Positions 56,382-64,000 of a stretch of DNA of 64,000 nt are shown in pieces. The notes beneath the pieces were generated by a model. The model was not told where the DNA came from. It was given only the letters and a program-made list of their open reading frames with translations, and searched no databases. Numbering within the stretch: position 1 is the first letter of the stretch; every line of letters starts with the position of its first letter. The DNA is from Oscillospiraceae bacterium (GTDB taxonomy: Bacteria; Bacillota; Clostridia; Oscillospirales; Oscillospiraceae), in NCBI GenBank assembly GCA_015068455.1, contig SVKO01000001.1:407170-471169 (forward strand). The letters are read 5' to 3'. The position numbers and the translations under genes were made by a program.

Positions 56382-57257
56382 TCAGCGTCTCCAGAAATAG
56401 GAACCAGTATAACTTGTGGCGCCGAGCCCTGGGAATGTGTATTCTTGGTCGCCGTTCAGAGTGTTGTATATCGCGTAGCCGCGCGGATGCTTCTTCCGCA
56501 AATCGTCCGAGCCTCCATTGCTGGCGCCCGTGTTGTCGGACACGTAGTAAATCGCAGCGTTGTCCCTGGCCTTTGCAGCAAAGATATCCTCGGCCTGGCT
56601 GAGCTTGCCGTGGTGCGGAAGCTGGACCGCATTGTGTGTTTTAACCGCATCCTCGATGGCTACGAAGCTGCTGTCTCCGGTGAGGAGGAGCTTTTTCCCA
56701 CCGGATACCACCGAAAGCTGTGCGCTGACTGCGTTCACGATGGTCTCCTTGTCAATGTTGTCGCTCTCGCGGTTGTCAATTCGTTTCGCAACCGCATCAA
56801 GGGCATACTCCTTGTCCGGCCCAAGTATCGTAACGCCCGATGCAACGTAGGTGTCTACGAACATATCCTTTAGGGTAACGCTACCACCGAGGGAATAGAT
56901 GTTGGCGTACACTTCTTCGATACGTCTCGCGATCGAATCTCGGGTCAAGCGCCTGTCGCCTATACGGTTCAGCAGCTCGTCCTTGTACTTCAGAAGGAGC
57001 AAAGTGTACACCGCAGAGACGGCTCCGTGTTCGATCAGATAGGGGATGCCGTCGAAGTGGTCCGAGTCGTTGTGTGAGAGGACAACCTTTGCCTGGCGGT
57101 AACCGTGCTGCCGCATGTAGTCGAGGACACGCCGGGCGTGTTCCTCGCAGCCACAGTCGTAAACGACAAGTTCACTGCTGTTGTCGACCAGGATGCAGTC
57201 GCCGTTGTTCTTGCTGGGGTCGCTGTAGCCTTTCGCGCTGAGGAATTGTACTTTCAT
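56382..57257 (-). CDS. MBL-fold hydrolase, ComEC/Rec2-like
   Basis: A 291-residue metallo-beta-lactamase-fold hydrolase. The metal site HNDSDH lies near 61-66, GDSS near 193 and PHHGK near 212, and the N-terminal strand leads into GDCILVDNSS. The ComEC/Rec2-type group acts on phosphodiesters such as nucleic acids or nucleotides. No transmembrane channel domain is attached. It is the first gene of the operon with a small protein and a four-TM protein, beside a type I RM locus. Confidence 0.85.
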   Translation of the reverse strand: MKVQFLSAKGYSDPSKNNGDCILVDNSSELVVYDCGCEEHARRVLDYMRQHGYRQAKVVLSHNDSDHFDGIPYLIEHGAVSAVYTLLLLKYKDELLNRIGDRRLTRDSIARRIEEVYANIYSLGGSVTLKDMFVDTYVASGVTILGPDKEYALDAVAKRIDNRESDNIDKETIVNAVSAQLSVVSGGKKLLLTGDSSFVAIEDAVKTHNAVQLPHHGKLSQAEDIFAAKARDNAAIYYVSDNTGASNGGSDDLRKKHPRGYAIYNTLNGDQEYTFPGLGATSYTGSYFWRR

Positions 57258-57360
57258 AAATTCTCCTTTTTTGTCGAAGATTTGTCGTCTCGGTCTGCCG
57301 GGGAGCCTCGCCCGGCGCGCTTCAGGAGGGGCTCCCGGTGGGCCGATTTCTTACGGGTGC

Positions 57361-57369
57361 ATCATAGCA
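57361..57369 (-). promoter_or_regulatory. extended -10 of the MBL/4TM operon
   Basis: On the minus strand TGCTATGAT (TATGAT at 57366-57361) is an extended -10, about 100 nt before the MBL start. A good -35 is lacking. The gene-free region 57258-57360 otherwise holds a GC-rich imperfect hairpin (CGGGGAGCC/GGCTCCCGG type). Confidence 0.5.
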
Positions 57370-57437
57370 AATAAGTCTTATGATAAAAAGAGAATAACGT
57401 AAAGCAATTGGTGGTTTCAAGAATATAATTATTTTAT

Positions 57438-57466
57438 TTGTAAAGTAAATGGTGGTAATCTATTGT
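57438..57466 (+). promoter_or_regulatory. promoter of the type I restriction-modification operon
   Basis: TTGTAA (57438-57443), 17 bp, TATTGT (57461-57466), 45 bp before the ATG of the first gene. Confidence 0.65.
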
Positions 57467-57511
57467 GCTCTGTGTTATAGTTGGCATAGATCAAAATGAA
57501 AGGAGCTCGTT

Positions 57512-58813
57512 ATGGCTAAACGACCGCGTCGCCGTCTGGACACAGATCGAACCGAACTGCTTGGCCTGGACGAGCTTTTTGTACTAAACGGTCGCGGTGA
57601 CCGGAATAACTTTTTCGCATGGCAGCATGAGCACGAACTCAATTGCTGCCCCCTATGTGGCGGGAAAGTTATCAAGGTCCAGGATCATTTTGCGAAGACC
57701 TACTTCGACTACATCGTCGATTCCGGGCACCCGCGAGTAATACGTCTGACCCATGAGTTTTTTAAGTACCGTTGTCTCAACGAGAAGTGCCGGCATATCT
57801 TTTCGAAAGAGATCGGCTTTGCTTCCAAGTTCGACAATGTTACCTACAGACTTGAAAACGAGATCGCCCGCAAGGTTATCGAAGGTTATTCCTACAGCCT
57901 GATCCAAGGGCAGTTCCAAGATACGATATCACGGCAGGCAGTCGGCCAAATCTTTCATCGTTGGACGCAAAGAAAAGAATCCGCAAGAGCAATTCAAGAT
58001 CCGCCGTCCTCTCTTGCGATCCTTACCGGGCAGGCAGGCGAGAACCGATATACGCTCTTTCTCAATTTGGATGACGGCATTCGCGTATTTGATGTTCTTC
58101 TCGGAGTCAACTCCGCTGATATTGGGTCTGTGATCCGAAAGATTGTTCCGGGAGTGGAGACGGTGATAACGGATTGCGACCCCACGATCAATGACGCTGT
58201 CGCTGACTACCTCCCCTCCGCACTTCACATTATCCCGGTTGAACTTTGGCTTCTACCGGCTATTGAGCTTTATCGGCGCTATGCACATGAGATAATCAAA
58301 TGGTGCACCGTCCCGCGAAAAAAATCGTTGATCATGATCCCCCGTTTCAGAATCACGTATGGTGATGAGTATGCTTTGGGCCGGCTGCTGGATGCAAGAC
58401 CTGATGTGAAACCGGCCTATGAAGACTATAGCCGTCTCCGCGGGCTGATTGAACGCCGCGGTGAGCTGTGGGTATACGAGGAGCTTATGGAGTGGGCTGA
58501 CTCTGCCAGTGAAGATACGAAAGGCTTTATGGCTTCCTCGCTTTACCTTCTGCAAGTATATAGAACCGAAATAGAAGCGCAGACCCAACACCGCGAAGCT
58601 GTGCCGGCTCGGTTGGCCGAATATGTATCCCAACTGGAGGCACTGCTTTCGCAAGCAAAGACCTTTTCGGAAGATGTCCTGAAAGCCCGTGTGCTGTACT
58701 CTGTCAATGCTGATCTGAAGGACTGGCGCGGCATTCCGATCGAGGATGCTATCCGAGCCCTTAGTGGTTTGAAAACGACAGACAAGAGAAAAAGGAGCGA
58801 CTTTGATGAGTAG
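57512..58813 (+). CDS. ISL3-transposase-like protein leading the RM operon
   Basis: A 433-residue protein built like an ISL3 transposase. An N-terminal zinc ribbon (CCPLCGG at 45-51 and CLNEKC near 87-92) is followed by a helix-turn-helix (IQGQFQDTISRQAVGQIFHRW near 150). An RNase H-like half follows with LNLDDGIRVF and VITDCDPTINDAVADYLP. The place of the next DDE acidic residue reads IIPVELWLL rather than the usual Asp-Phe-His, so catalysis is doubtful. No terminal inverted repeats were seen. Its 3' end overlaps hsdM by 8 nt, which suggests a domesticated regulator or accessory protein. Confidence 0.75.
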   Translation: MAKRPRRRLDTDRTELLGLDELFVLNGRGDRNNFFAWQHEHELNCCPLCGGKVIKVQDHFAKTYFDYIVDSGHPRVIRLTHEFFKYRCLNEKCRHIFSKEIGFASKFDNVTYRLENEIARKVIEGYSYSLIQGQFQDTISRQAVGQIFHRWTQRKESARAIQDPPSSLAILTGQAGENRYTLFLNLDDGIRVFDVLLGVNSADIGSVIRKIVPGVETVITDCDPTINDAVADYLPSALHIIPVELWLLPAIELYRRYAHEIIKWCTVPRKKSLIMIPRFRITYGDEYALGRLLDARPDVKPAYEDYSRLRGLIERRGELWVYEELMEWADSASEDTKGFMASSLYLLQVYRTEIEAQTQHREAVPARLAEYVSQLEALLSQAKTFSEDVLKARVLYSVNADLKDWRGIPIEDAIRALSGLKTTDKRKRSDFDE

Positions 58814-60596
58814 TAGTGAAGAGAGAATCCAGGAAGTAGGCCGCCGGGCACAGGAGAATGCGAACCTGATCTGGAATGTGGCGAACTCCCTGTTCGGTGC
58901 GTTTAAGCCGCATGAATACGGCCTTGTTATCCTCCCCATGTGTGTGATCAAGCGCTTCCACGACTGCCTGCTGCCGACGCGCACGGCAGTGCTGGAGGCA
59001 AATAAGGAGTACGGAAACCTGGGTGAACTGAAGGACGGCTTTTTGAAGGAGGCTTCCGGCTATCAGTTTTACAACACCAGTGAATACACCTTTGCCAGCT
59101 TGATCACCGATCCAGAGAACATAGAAGACAATTTCAACGATTATCTTCGTGGCTTCTCCGATAACGTCCGGCAGATACTGGAGCGCATGAACTTCCAGGC
59201 GCAGGTAGACCGCATGGTGGAGGCCGGTGTGCTGTATCAAGTCGTGGTGGATTTCGCTGCCGAGAATCTTGACATGAGTCCACGTCACATCTCCACCGTG
59301 GATATGGGTTATATCTTTGAAAATCTGGTCCAGCGCTTTTCCGAGTCTTATAACGAGGAAGCCGGAGCACACTTCACCAGCCGCGACATCATCTATCTGA
59401 TGTGCGACCTGCTTTTGACGAACAACGACACCGTTGAAGATGAGAGCGGCATCCATTGCACCGTCTACGACATGACCATGGGCACCAGCCAGATGCTCAC
59501 CTGCATGGAGGAGCGGCTGACGCAGTTGGACAGCAGCGCATCTGTACAGACCTTCGGCCAGGAGATCAACCCCTTTACCATGGGCGTGGCCGTGGCCGAC
59601 ACCCTGATCCACGGCAGCGACCCGGACAACATGAAATTCGGCGACACCCTGTCCGACGATAAATTTGCCGGATATGAGTTTGACTTCGTGATCTCCAATC
59701 CCCCCTTCGGTATCGACTGGAAACGGGAAGCCACTGTGATTGAAGCCGAGCACAAGAAGGGTGAGGCAGGGCGGTTTGCCCCCGGACTTCCCAGCAAAAG
59801 CGACGGGCAGATGCTGTTTCTGATGAACGGCGTCAAGAAGCTGAAGGATACAGGCCGCATGGCGATCATCCAAAACGGCTCCTCCCTGTTTAACGGTGAC
59901 GCCGAAAGCGGTCCCAGCAATATCCGCCGCTACTTGATCGAAGATACCGACTGGCTGGATGCGATCATCCGGCTGCCGAATGATTCATTCTACAACACCG
60001 GGATCGCCACTTATATCTGGATCATCAACAAGGCCAAACCCGCCGAGAGGAAGCGGAAAGTCCAGCTGATCGACGCCAGCAAATGCCGCCTGGCCAGAAG
60101 AAAACCCATCGGCAACAAGCGCTATGACATTGAAAAAGCCAGCCGGGATTTGATCGTACAGGCCTATGGCGAGTTCCTGACCAAGGACTATGCGGGCGTT
60201 GAGTCCGACGGCAAGCCCATCATCTGCAAAAGCAAAGTGGTAGAAGGGATTTCTCTTGGCTATAACAAAGTGGTTGTGGAAAGCCCCGTGCGCAACGAAG
60301 ATGGAAGTCTTGCTCTAAAACGGGGCAAGAAAATCGCGGACCCGTCCAAGAGAGACACCGAAAGCATCCCGCTGACAGAGGAGATCAACGAATATATGGC
60401 CCGTGAAGTCCTGCCCTACAGCCCGGATGCCTGGGTGGACGAGAGCAAAACGAAAAAGGGATATGAGATCCCGTTTACGCGAATGTTTTATGAATACACT
60501 CCGATTGAAGCGAGTGATGAAATTGCCGCCCGTATTACCGAGCATGAAAAGGCGCTGATGGCAAAGCTTCGGGAATTGTTTGCAGAGGAAGAATAA
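58806..60596 (+). CDS. hsdM: type I restriction-modification methyltransferase subunit
   Basis: A 596-residue N6-adenine methyltransferase. An N-terminal HsdM helical domain precedes the catalytic domain with the cofactor region AGAHFTSRDIIYLM and DMTMGTSQML near 220 and the catalytic NPPF near 300 (ISNPPFGIDW). With HsdS it methylates a bipartite DNA target. ATG 58806 follows AAGGAG by 8 nt. It is coupled to the transposase-like gene upstream. Confidence 0.95.
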   Translation: MSSSEERIQEVGRRAQENANLIWNVANSLFGAFKPHEYGLVILPMCVIKRFHDCLLPTRTAVLEANKEYGNLGELKDGFLKEASGYQFYNTSEYTFASLITDPENIEDNFNDYLRGFSDNVRQILERMNFQAQVDRMVEAGVLYQVVVDFAAENLDMSPRHISTVDMGYIFENLVQRFSESYNEEAGAHFTSRDIIYLMCDLLLTNNDTVEDESGIHCTVYDMTMGTSQMLTCMEERLTQLDSSASVQTFGQEINPFTMGVAVADTLIHGSDPDNMKFGDTLSDDKFAGYEFDFVISNPPFGIDWKREATVIEAEHKKGEAGRFAPGLPSKSDGQMLFLMNGVKKLKDTGRMAIIQNGSSLFNGDAESGPSNIRRYLIEDTDWLDAIIRLPNDSFYNTGIATYIWIINKAKPAERKRKVQLIDASKCRLARRKPIGNKRYDIEKASRDLIVQAYGEFLTKDYAGVESDGKPIICKSKVVEGISLGYNKVVVESPVRNEDGSLALKRGKKIADPSKRDTESIPLTEEINEYMAREVLPYSPDAWVDESKTKKGYEIPFTRMFYEYTPIEASDEIAARITEHEKALMAKLRELFAEEE

Positions 60597-60597
60597 G

Positions 60598-61893
60598 ATG
60601 ACAACATCATATACCGAATACAAGAATTCCGGTTGCCAATGGTTGGGTATTATTCCATCATCATGGGAGACTGGCGTTATTGGCTCTTTATATTCTCAAA
60701 GAAGCACAAAAGTCAGTGATAACGACTATCCTCCACTTTCTGTAACAATGCGAGGTGTATTGCCCCAGCTTGCCACAGTAGCTAAGACAGATGCACATGA
60801 CGCTCGAAAGCTGGTACTTAAGGGCGATTTCGCGATAAACAGCCGCTCTGACCGTCGAGGATCTTGTGGAATATCTGATAATGATGGCTCTGTTTCCCTT
60901 ATAAATACTGTGTTAGTACCAAGAGGGAAGATGAATCCTCAGTACTACAATTGGCTTTTCCATACCGTTCAATTTGCTGACGAATACTACAGGAACGGGC
61001 ACGGAATCGTTGATGATCTCTGGACAACACGTTGGGACGAAATGAAGCGTATCGTCATTCCGGTTCCGCCAGAGCTGGAGCAAGCAGTGATTGCTGGATT
61101 CCTAAAAAAGAAAGTCGGCGCGATAGACGCGGTCATCTCCGAGGCAAGAGCCAGCATTGAAGAGTACAAAGCATGGAGGGCATCCATTATCTTTGAAGCC
61201 GTCACCAAAGGGCTTGATCCGAATGTGGAAATGAAGGATTCCGGGGTAAAGTGGCTTGGGACAGTTCCGCAACATTGGACAGTGTCCAGATTGAAGACGG
61301 TAGTCGCTTACATAGAAAGTGGCGTAAGCGTGAATGCATCACAGTCCGCTGCGTCAGAGGGTAAAATTGGCGTTCTCAAAACCAGCTCGGTCAGCAAATA
61401 TGTTTTTAATCCCACAGAAAACAAAGAAGTTAACTCCGATGAATTGAATCGAGTGGCTTGTCAAGTTCGAGCCAATACGATTATCGTCAGTCGCATGAAC
61501 ACACCGGAATTGGTTGGTGCTTGCGGCTATGTCGAAAAGGATTATCCGCTCCTTTTTCTCCCTGACAGGCTGTGGCAAGTGCACTTTGTCGATTCTGTTA
61601 GCGCAAAATATGTCTATTATTATTTGTGTTCGAATTATATAAAGAATTATTACGCTTCTCTCTCATCCGGAACTAGTAGTTCGATGCAGAACATCTCTCA
61701 AGGGCAGTTCTTAAACGCGGCTGTCCTTTTACCAGAACGGGTTGAGCAAGAAGATGTCGTTGAATTCCTTGACAAAAAGTGTGCAGATATTGATACCATG
61801 ATCCTAGAAAAAGAGTCACTTATCTCAGATTTGGAATCTTATAAAAGATCACTCATCTTTGAAGTGGTTACCGGCAAAAGGCGGGTGTTCTGA
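60598..61893 (+). CDS. hsdS: type I restriction-modification specificity subunit
   Basis: A 431-residue specificity protein with two target-recognition domains, starting at WLGIIPSSW (near 15) and WLGTVPQHW (near 222), each followed by a conserved coiled-coil spacer (for example PELEQAVIAGFLKKKVGAID and ERVEQEDVVEFLDKKCADID). It determines the bipartite recognition sequence, which cannot be read from the protein. It starts 2 nt after hsdM, and its stop overlaps the next start. Confidence 0.93.
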   Translation: MTTSYTEYKNSGCQWLGIIPSSWETGVIGSLYSQRSTKVSDNDYPPLSVTMRGVLPQLATVAKTDAHDARKLVLKGDFAINSRSDRRGSCGISDNDGSVSLINTVLVPRGKMNPQYYNWLFHTVQFADEYYRNGHGIVDDLWTTRWDEMKRIVIPVPPELEQAVIAGFLKKKVGAIDAVISEARASIEEYKAWRASIIFEAVTKGLDPNVEMKDSGVKWLGTVPQHWTVSRLKTVVAYIESGVSVNASQSAASEGKIGVLKTSSVSKYVFNPTENKEVNSDELNRVACQVRANTIIVSRMNTPELVGACGYVEKDYPLLFLPDRLWQVHFVDSVSAKYVYYYLCSNYIKNYYASLSSGTSSSMQNISQGQFLNAAVLLPERVEQEDVVEFLDKKCADIDTMILEKESLISDLESYKRSLIFEVVTGKRRVF

Positions 61894-62552
61894 TGACAAA
61901 TGAGGAATATTTCGTTCAATTAGAGCCAGCGCTTGCAGCACTTGCAGAGCTAAGAAGTCAGGCAATTAAACTTGCTGCTGGCATGATTGGAGAAACTCTT
62001 TTCTCTGAAGATTTGTTTTTTGGAGCTGCTGCTGATCGGTGCATTCGCCTTCTTGACGGCTTTTGTATGATGTTGAAAGAACGAAATCTCACCTGTGCAG
62101 GGGTCCTTTTGCGAATGCAAATGGACAACTGTATGAGAACCTATGCGGCTTTTATCGCGGAGGACAAAAATGCTGTTGTAAATTGCATTTTGAAAGGCGA
62201 CCCGATTAAGAATCTGAAAGATAAAGACGGCAAGAAAATGACAGATGGGCATCTGAAAGATAAGGTCACAGAACTCGATAAACAATTTGCAGATGTCTAT
62301 AATCAAGCAAGCGGTTATGTTCATTTATCTGAAAAAGCTTTTTTTCAAACAGTAGAAGAAGTTGAAGATGGCGGGAAAATATGCTTCAACTATGGGCATC
62401 CGCTGCCAGAAAAGCGAAATGATCCTTTGCTTGAAAGCGCAGCAGCATACATTCATTTTGTGAAGTTGCAGTTCCGCATGCTCCAAGCTGTCGCGGACAG
62501 TAAACAAAGATATGATGCAGAAGAACACAATGATGATTTAGAGGAGGATTAA
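61893..62552 (+). CDS. RM-associated protein of unknown function (DUF5677-like?)
   Basis: A 219-residue soluble, mostly helical protein inserted between hsdS and hsdR. A GVLLRMQMDNCMRTYAAFIA segment near 70 and a HLSEKAF segment near 150 recall DUF5677-type, HEPN-like helical proteins, but no RxxxxH motif is evident. The overlapping ATG couples it to hsdS. Such insertions often encode an extra defence or immunity function of the RM locus; that is an inference. Confidence 0.7.
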   Translation: MTNEEYFVQLEPALAALAELRSQAIKLAAGMIGETLFSEDLFFGAAADRCIRLLDGFCMMLKERNLTCAGVLLRMQMDNCMRTYAAFIAEDKNAVVNCILKGDPIKNLKDKDGKKMTDGHLKDKVTELDKQFADVYNQASGYVHLSEKAFFQTVEEVEDGGKICFNYGHPLPEKRNDPLLESAAAYIHFVKLQFRMLQAVADSKQRYDAEEHNDDLEED

Positions 62553-62553
62553 C

Positions 62554-64000
62554 TATGCCAGATAACGAAAAACAATTTGAAACTGACATTGAATCTTTCC
62601 TGATTTCGGAAAAAGGCGGTTGGTATAAAGCAAATGATGCCGGTTACCGTACCGGCTTCCGTTGTGACAGCGAAGGTATTTTTATTGAGAACTGGGCTCT
62701 TGATATTGACACGCTCTGCTCCTTCGTAAAAAACACGCAGCCGGTGGCCTGGAATCTCTTCGAGAAGCGCTGCAAGAGCGATCCGCAGGCGAAGTTCTAC
62801 CGCGCTTTTCAGAACGCCGTGGATATGGACGGACTGATCAACGTTCTTCGCCATGGCTTCAAGCACCGGGGTCAAGAATTCCGGGTCATCTATTTCAAAC
62901 CGGAAACTGAGTTGAATCAGCTTTCGCTTTCCCGCTACAAAGAGAATATCTGTCAGTGTATCCGTCAGTGGCATTACAGTCCTCGCGATACCCAAAAGAG
63001 CGTGGACATGATGCTTTCGGTTAACGGCATCCCGCTGGTCGCCCTAGAGCTGAAGGATCAGCTCACGGGCCAGACCATCGACAATGCCATTACACAGTGG
63101 ATGACCGACCGGGATTATCGCGAAGAGACGTTCCAGTTCAATCGCAGAATCCTTACCTACTTTGCGGTGGATCTGTATAACGTCGCAATGAGTACCCGAC
63201 TGCTTGGAACCAATACAACGTTCCTTCCCTTTAACCAGGGCAGCAACGGCCCAGGCGTGGACGGAGGTGCCGGCAACCCGCAGAACCCGGACGGCAGCTA
63301 CGTAACGGCCTACCTTTGGGAGACTGTTCTCCAGAAGGACAAGTTCCTGGACATCCTGCAGAAGTTCATCAGCTATCAAAAAGAGACCAAGCGGACCATT
63401 CTCCCGGACGGAAAAGTACGGACAGACGTTACTGAAAAGGTCATTTTCCCCCGCTATCATCAGCTGGACGTGGTGCGCAAACTGGTCGCCGATACAAAGA
63501 AGAACGGTCCTGGCCATAACTATCTGATCCAGCACAGCGCCGGTTCCGGCAAGTCCAACAGCATTGCCTGGACTTCCTACCGGCTTGCCAGCCTGCACGA
63601 TGACGAGAACAGGGCCATCTTCAATTCTGTGATCATCGTCACCGACCGAAAGGTGCTGGACAGCCAGCTGCAGGACACGATTAACGGTTTCGACCATACC
63701 CTCGGCAGCGTTGTTCTGATCGACGAGAAAAAGAGCTCCAGGGATCTGCTGAAGGCCGTGCAGGATGGCAAACGGATCATCGTCACAACGCTTCAGAAAT
63801 TCCCAGTGATCTATGATCTAGTGGGCGACACCACTGGAAAAGCCTTTGCCGTGATCGTAGACGAGGCACACAGCAGCCAGACCGGTGCCAGCGCCATGAA
63901 GTTAAAAATGGCACTCGCTGACACCTCGGAGGCGTTGGCTGAGTATGCGGAGCTGGAGGGAAAAGCAGAGGAAGATCTGGATGCCGAGAACGACAAGTTC
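62554..64000 (+). CDS. hsdR: type I restriction enzyme R subunit, 3' end cut by the window
   Basis: The N-terminal 482 residues of HsdR, the ATP-driven translocase and endonuclease of the type I complex. A PD-(D/E)xK nuclease is visible as SVDMMLSVNGIPLVALELK near 150. The helicase motor shows Walker A HSAGSGKSNS near 330, a VIIVTDRKVLD segment and a DEAH-type box VDEAHSSQ near 435. ATG 62554 has AGGAGG 7 nt upstream. The frame remains open to the window edge. Confidence 0.95.

Overview
The window is a 64 kb piece of a GC-rich bacterial chromosome that looks like a low-abundance gut Clostridia, most likely an Oscillospiraceae-type Firmicute. Supporting signs are strong AGGAGG ribosome binding sites, single-chain glycyl-tRNA synthetase, short YtrA-type GntR regulators with ABC exporters, a Noc-like ParB, a Re-citrate-synthase-type enzyme, DUF1836 and several small mobile-element proteins typical of gut Clostridia. 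No rRNA, tRNA or CRISPR array was seen.

Bases 1-29150 are mostly housekeeping genes in tight operons. They include a class II aldolase, two GntR/ABC modules with operator palindromes over their promoters, hflKC, an RluA-type pseudouridine synthase, glyS, a noc/parB-like gene, an M29 aminopeptidase, mrdA-mreD, a two-gene SUF set, the prfA-tsaC-coaE-M18 peptidase operon, a GntR/DUF1836/Re-citrate-synthase operon, an aminotransferase-like protein whose PLP lysine position reads Asn, a radical SAM protein and an AAA ATPase.

Bases 29440-41627 form one long minus-strand accessory cluster in two operons. The first carries a nitroreductase, an SsuABC/TauABC-type importer, UbiD/UbiX/LpdD-type decarboxylase genes and an ATC-hydrolase-family protein. 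The second carries an M20 amidohydrolase, a MalY-type C-S lyase and a MetB/MetC-type enzyme, and it lies beside a LysR gene. A shared 18-bp motif sits at the same distance from the inferred -10 element of both operons. The gene set suggests uptake and breakdown of a sulfur- and/or nitrogen-containing (hetero)aromatic carboxylate, which is an inference.

Bases 41800-55200 are flanked by two copies of a small cassette: a 115-bp leader with a hairpin covering the ribosome binding site, followed by a ~99 aa protein. Between them lie an eight-gene flavodoxin/oxidoreductase/esterase operon with a divergent LysR gene, a 27-codon topB remnant, and a Crp/Fnr regulator divergent from an iron-sulfur/DUF2249/DUF1858 operon. 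Just beyond the second copy is a ribbon-helix-helix gene with its own operator array.

Bases 55235-64000 look like a defence island. A three-gene minus-strand module (MBL-fold hydrolase, small protein of unknown fold, four-TM membrane protein) lies back to back with a type I restriction-modification operon. That operon starts with an ISL3-transposase-like protein translationally coupled to hsdM and carries an extra 219 aa protein between hsdS and hsdR. The MBL/small protein/4TM module is the best candidate here for an undescribed system, and the UbiD/ATC-hydrolase cluster is second.
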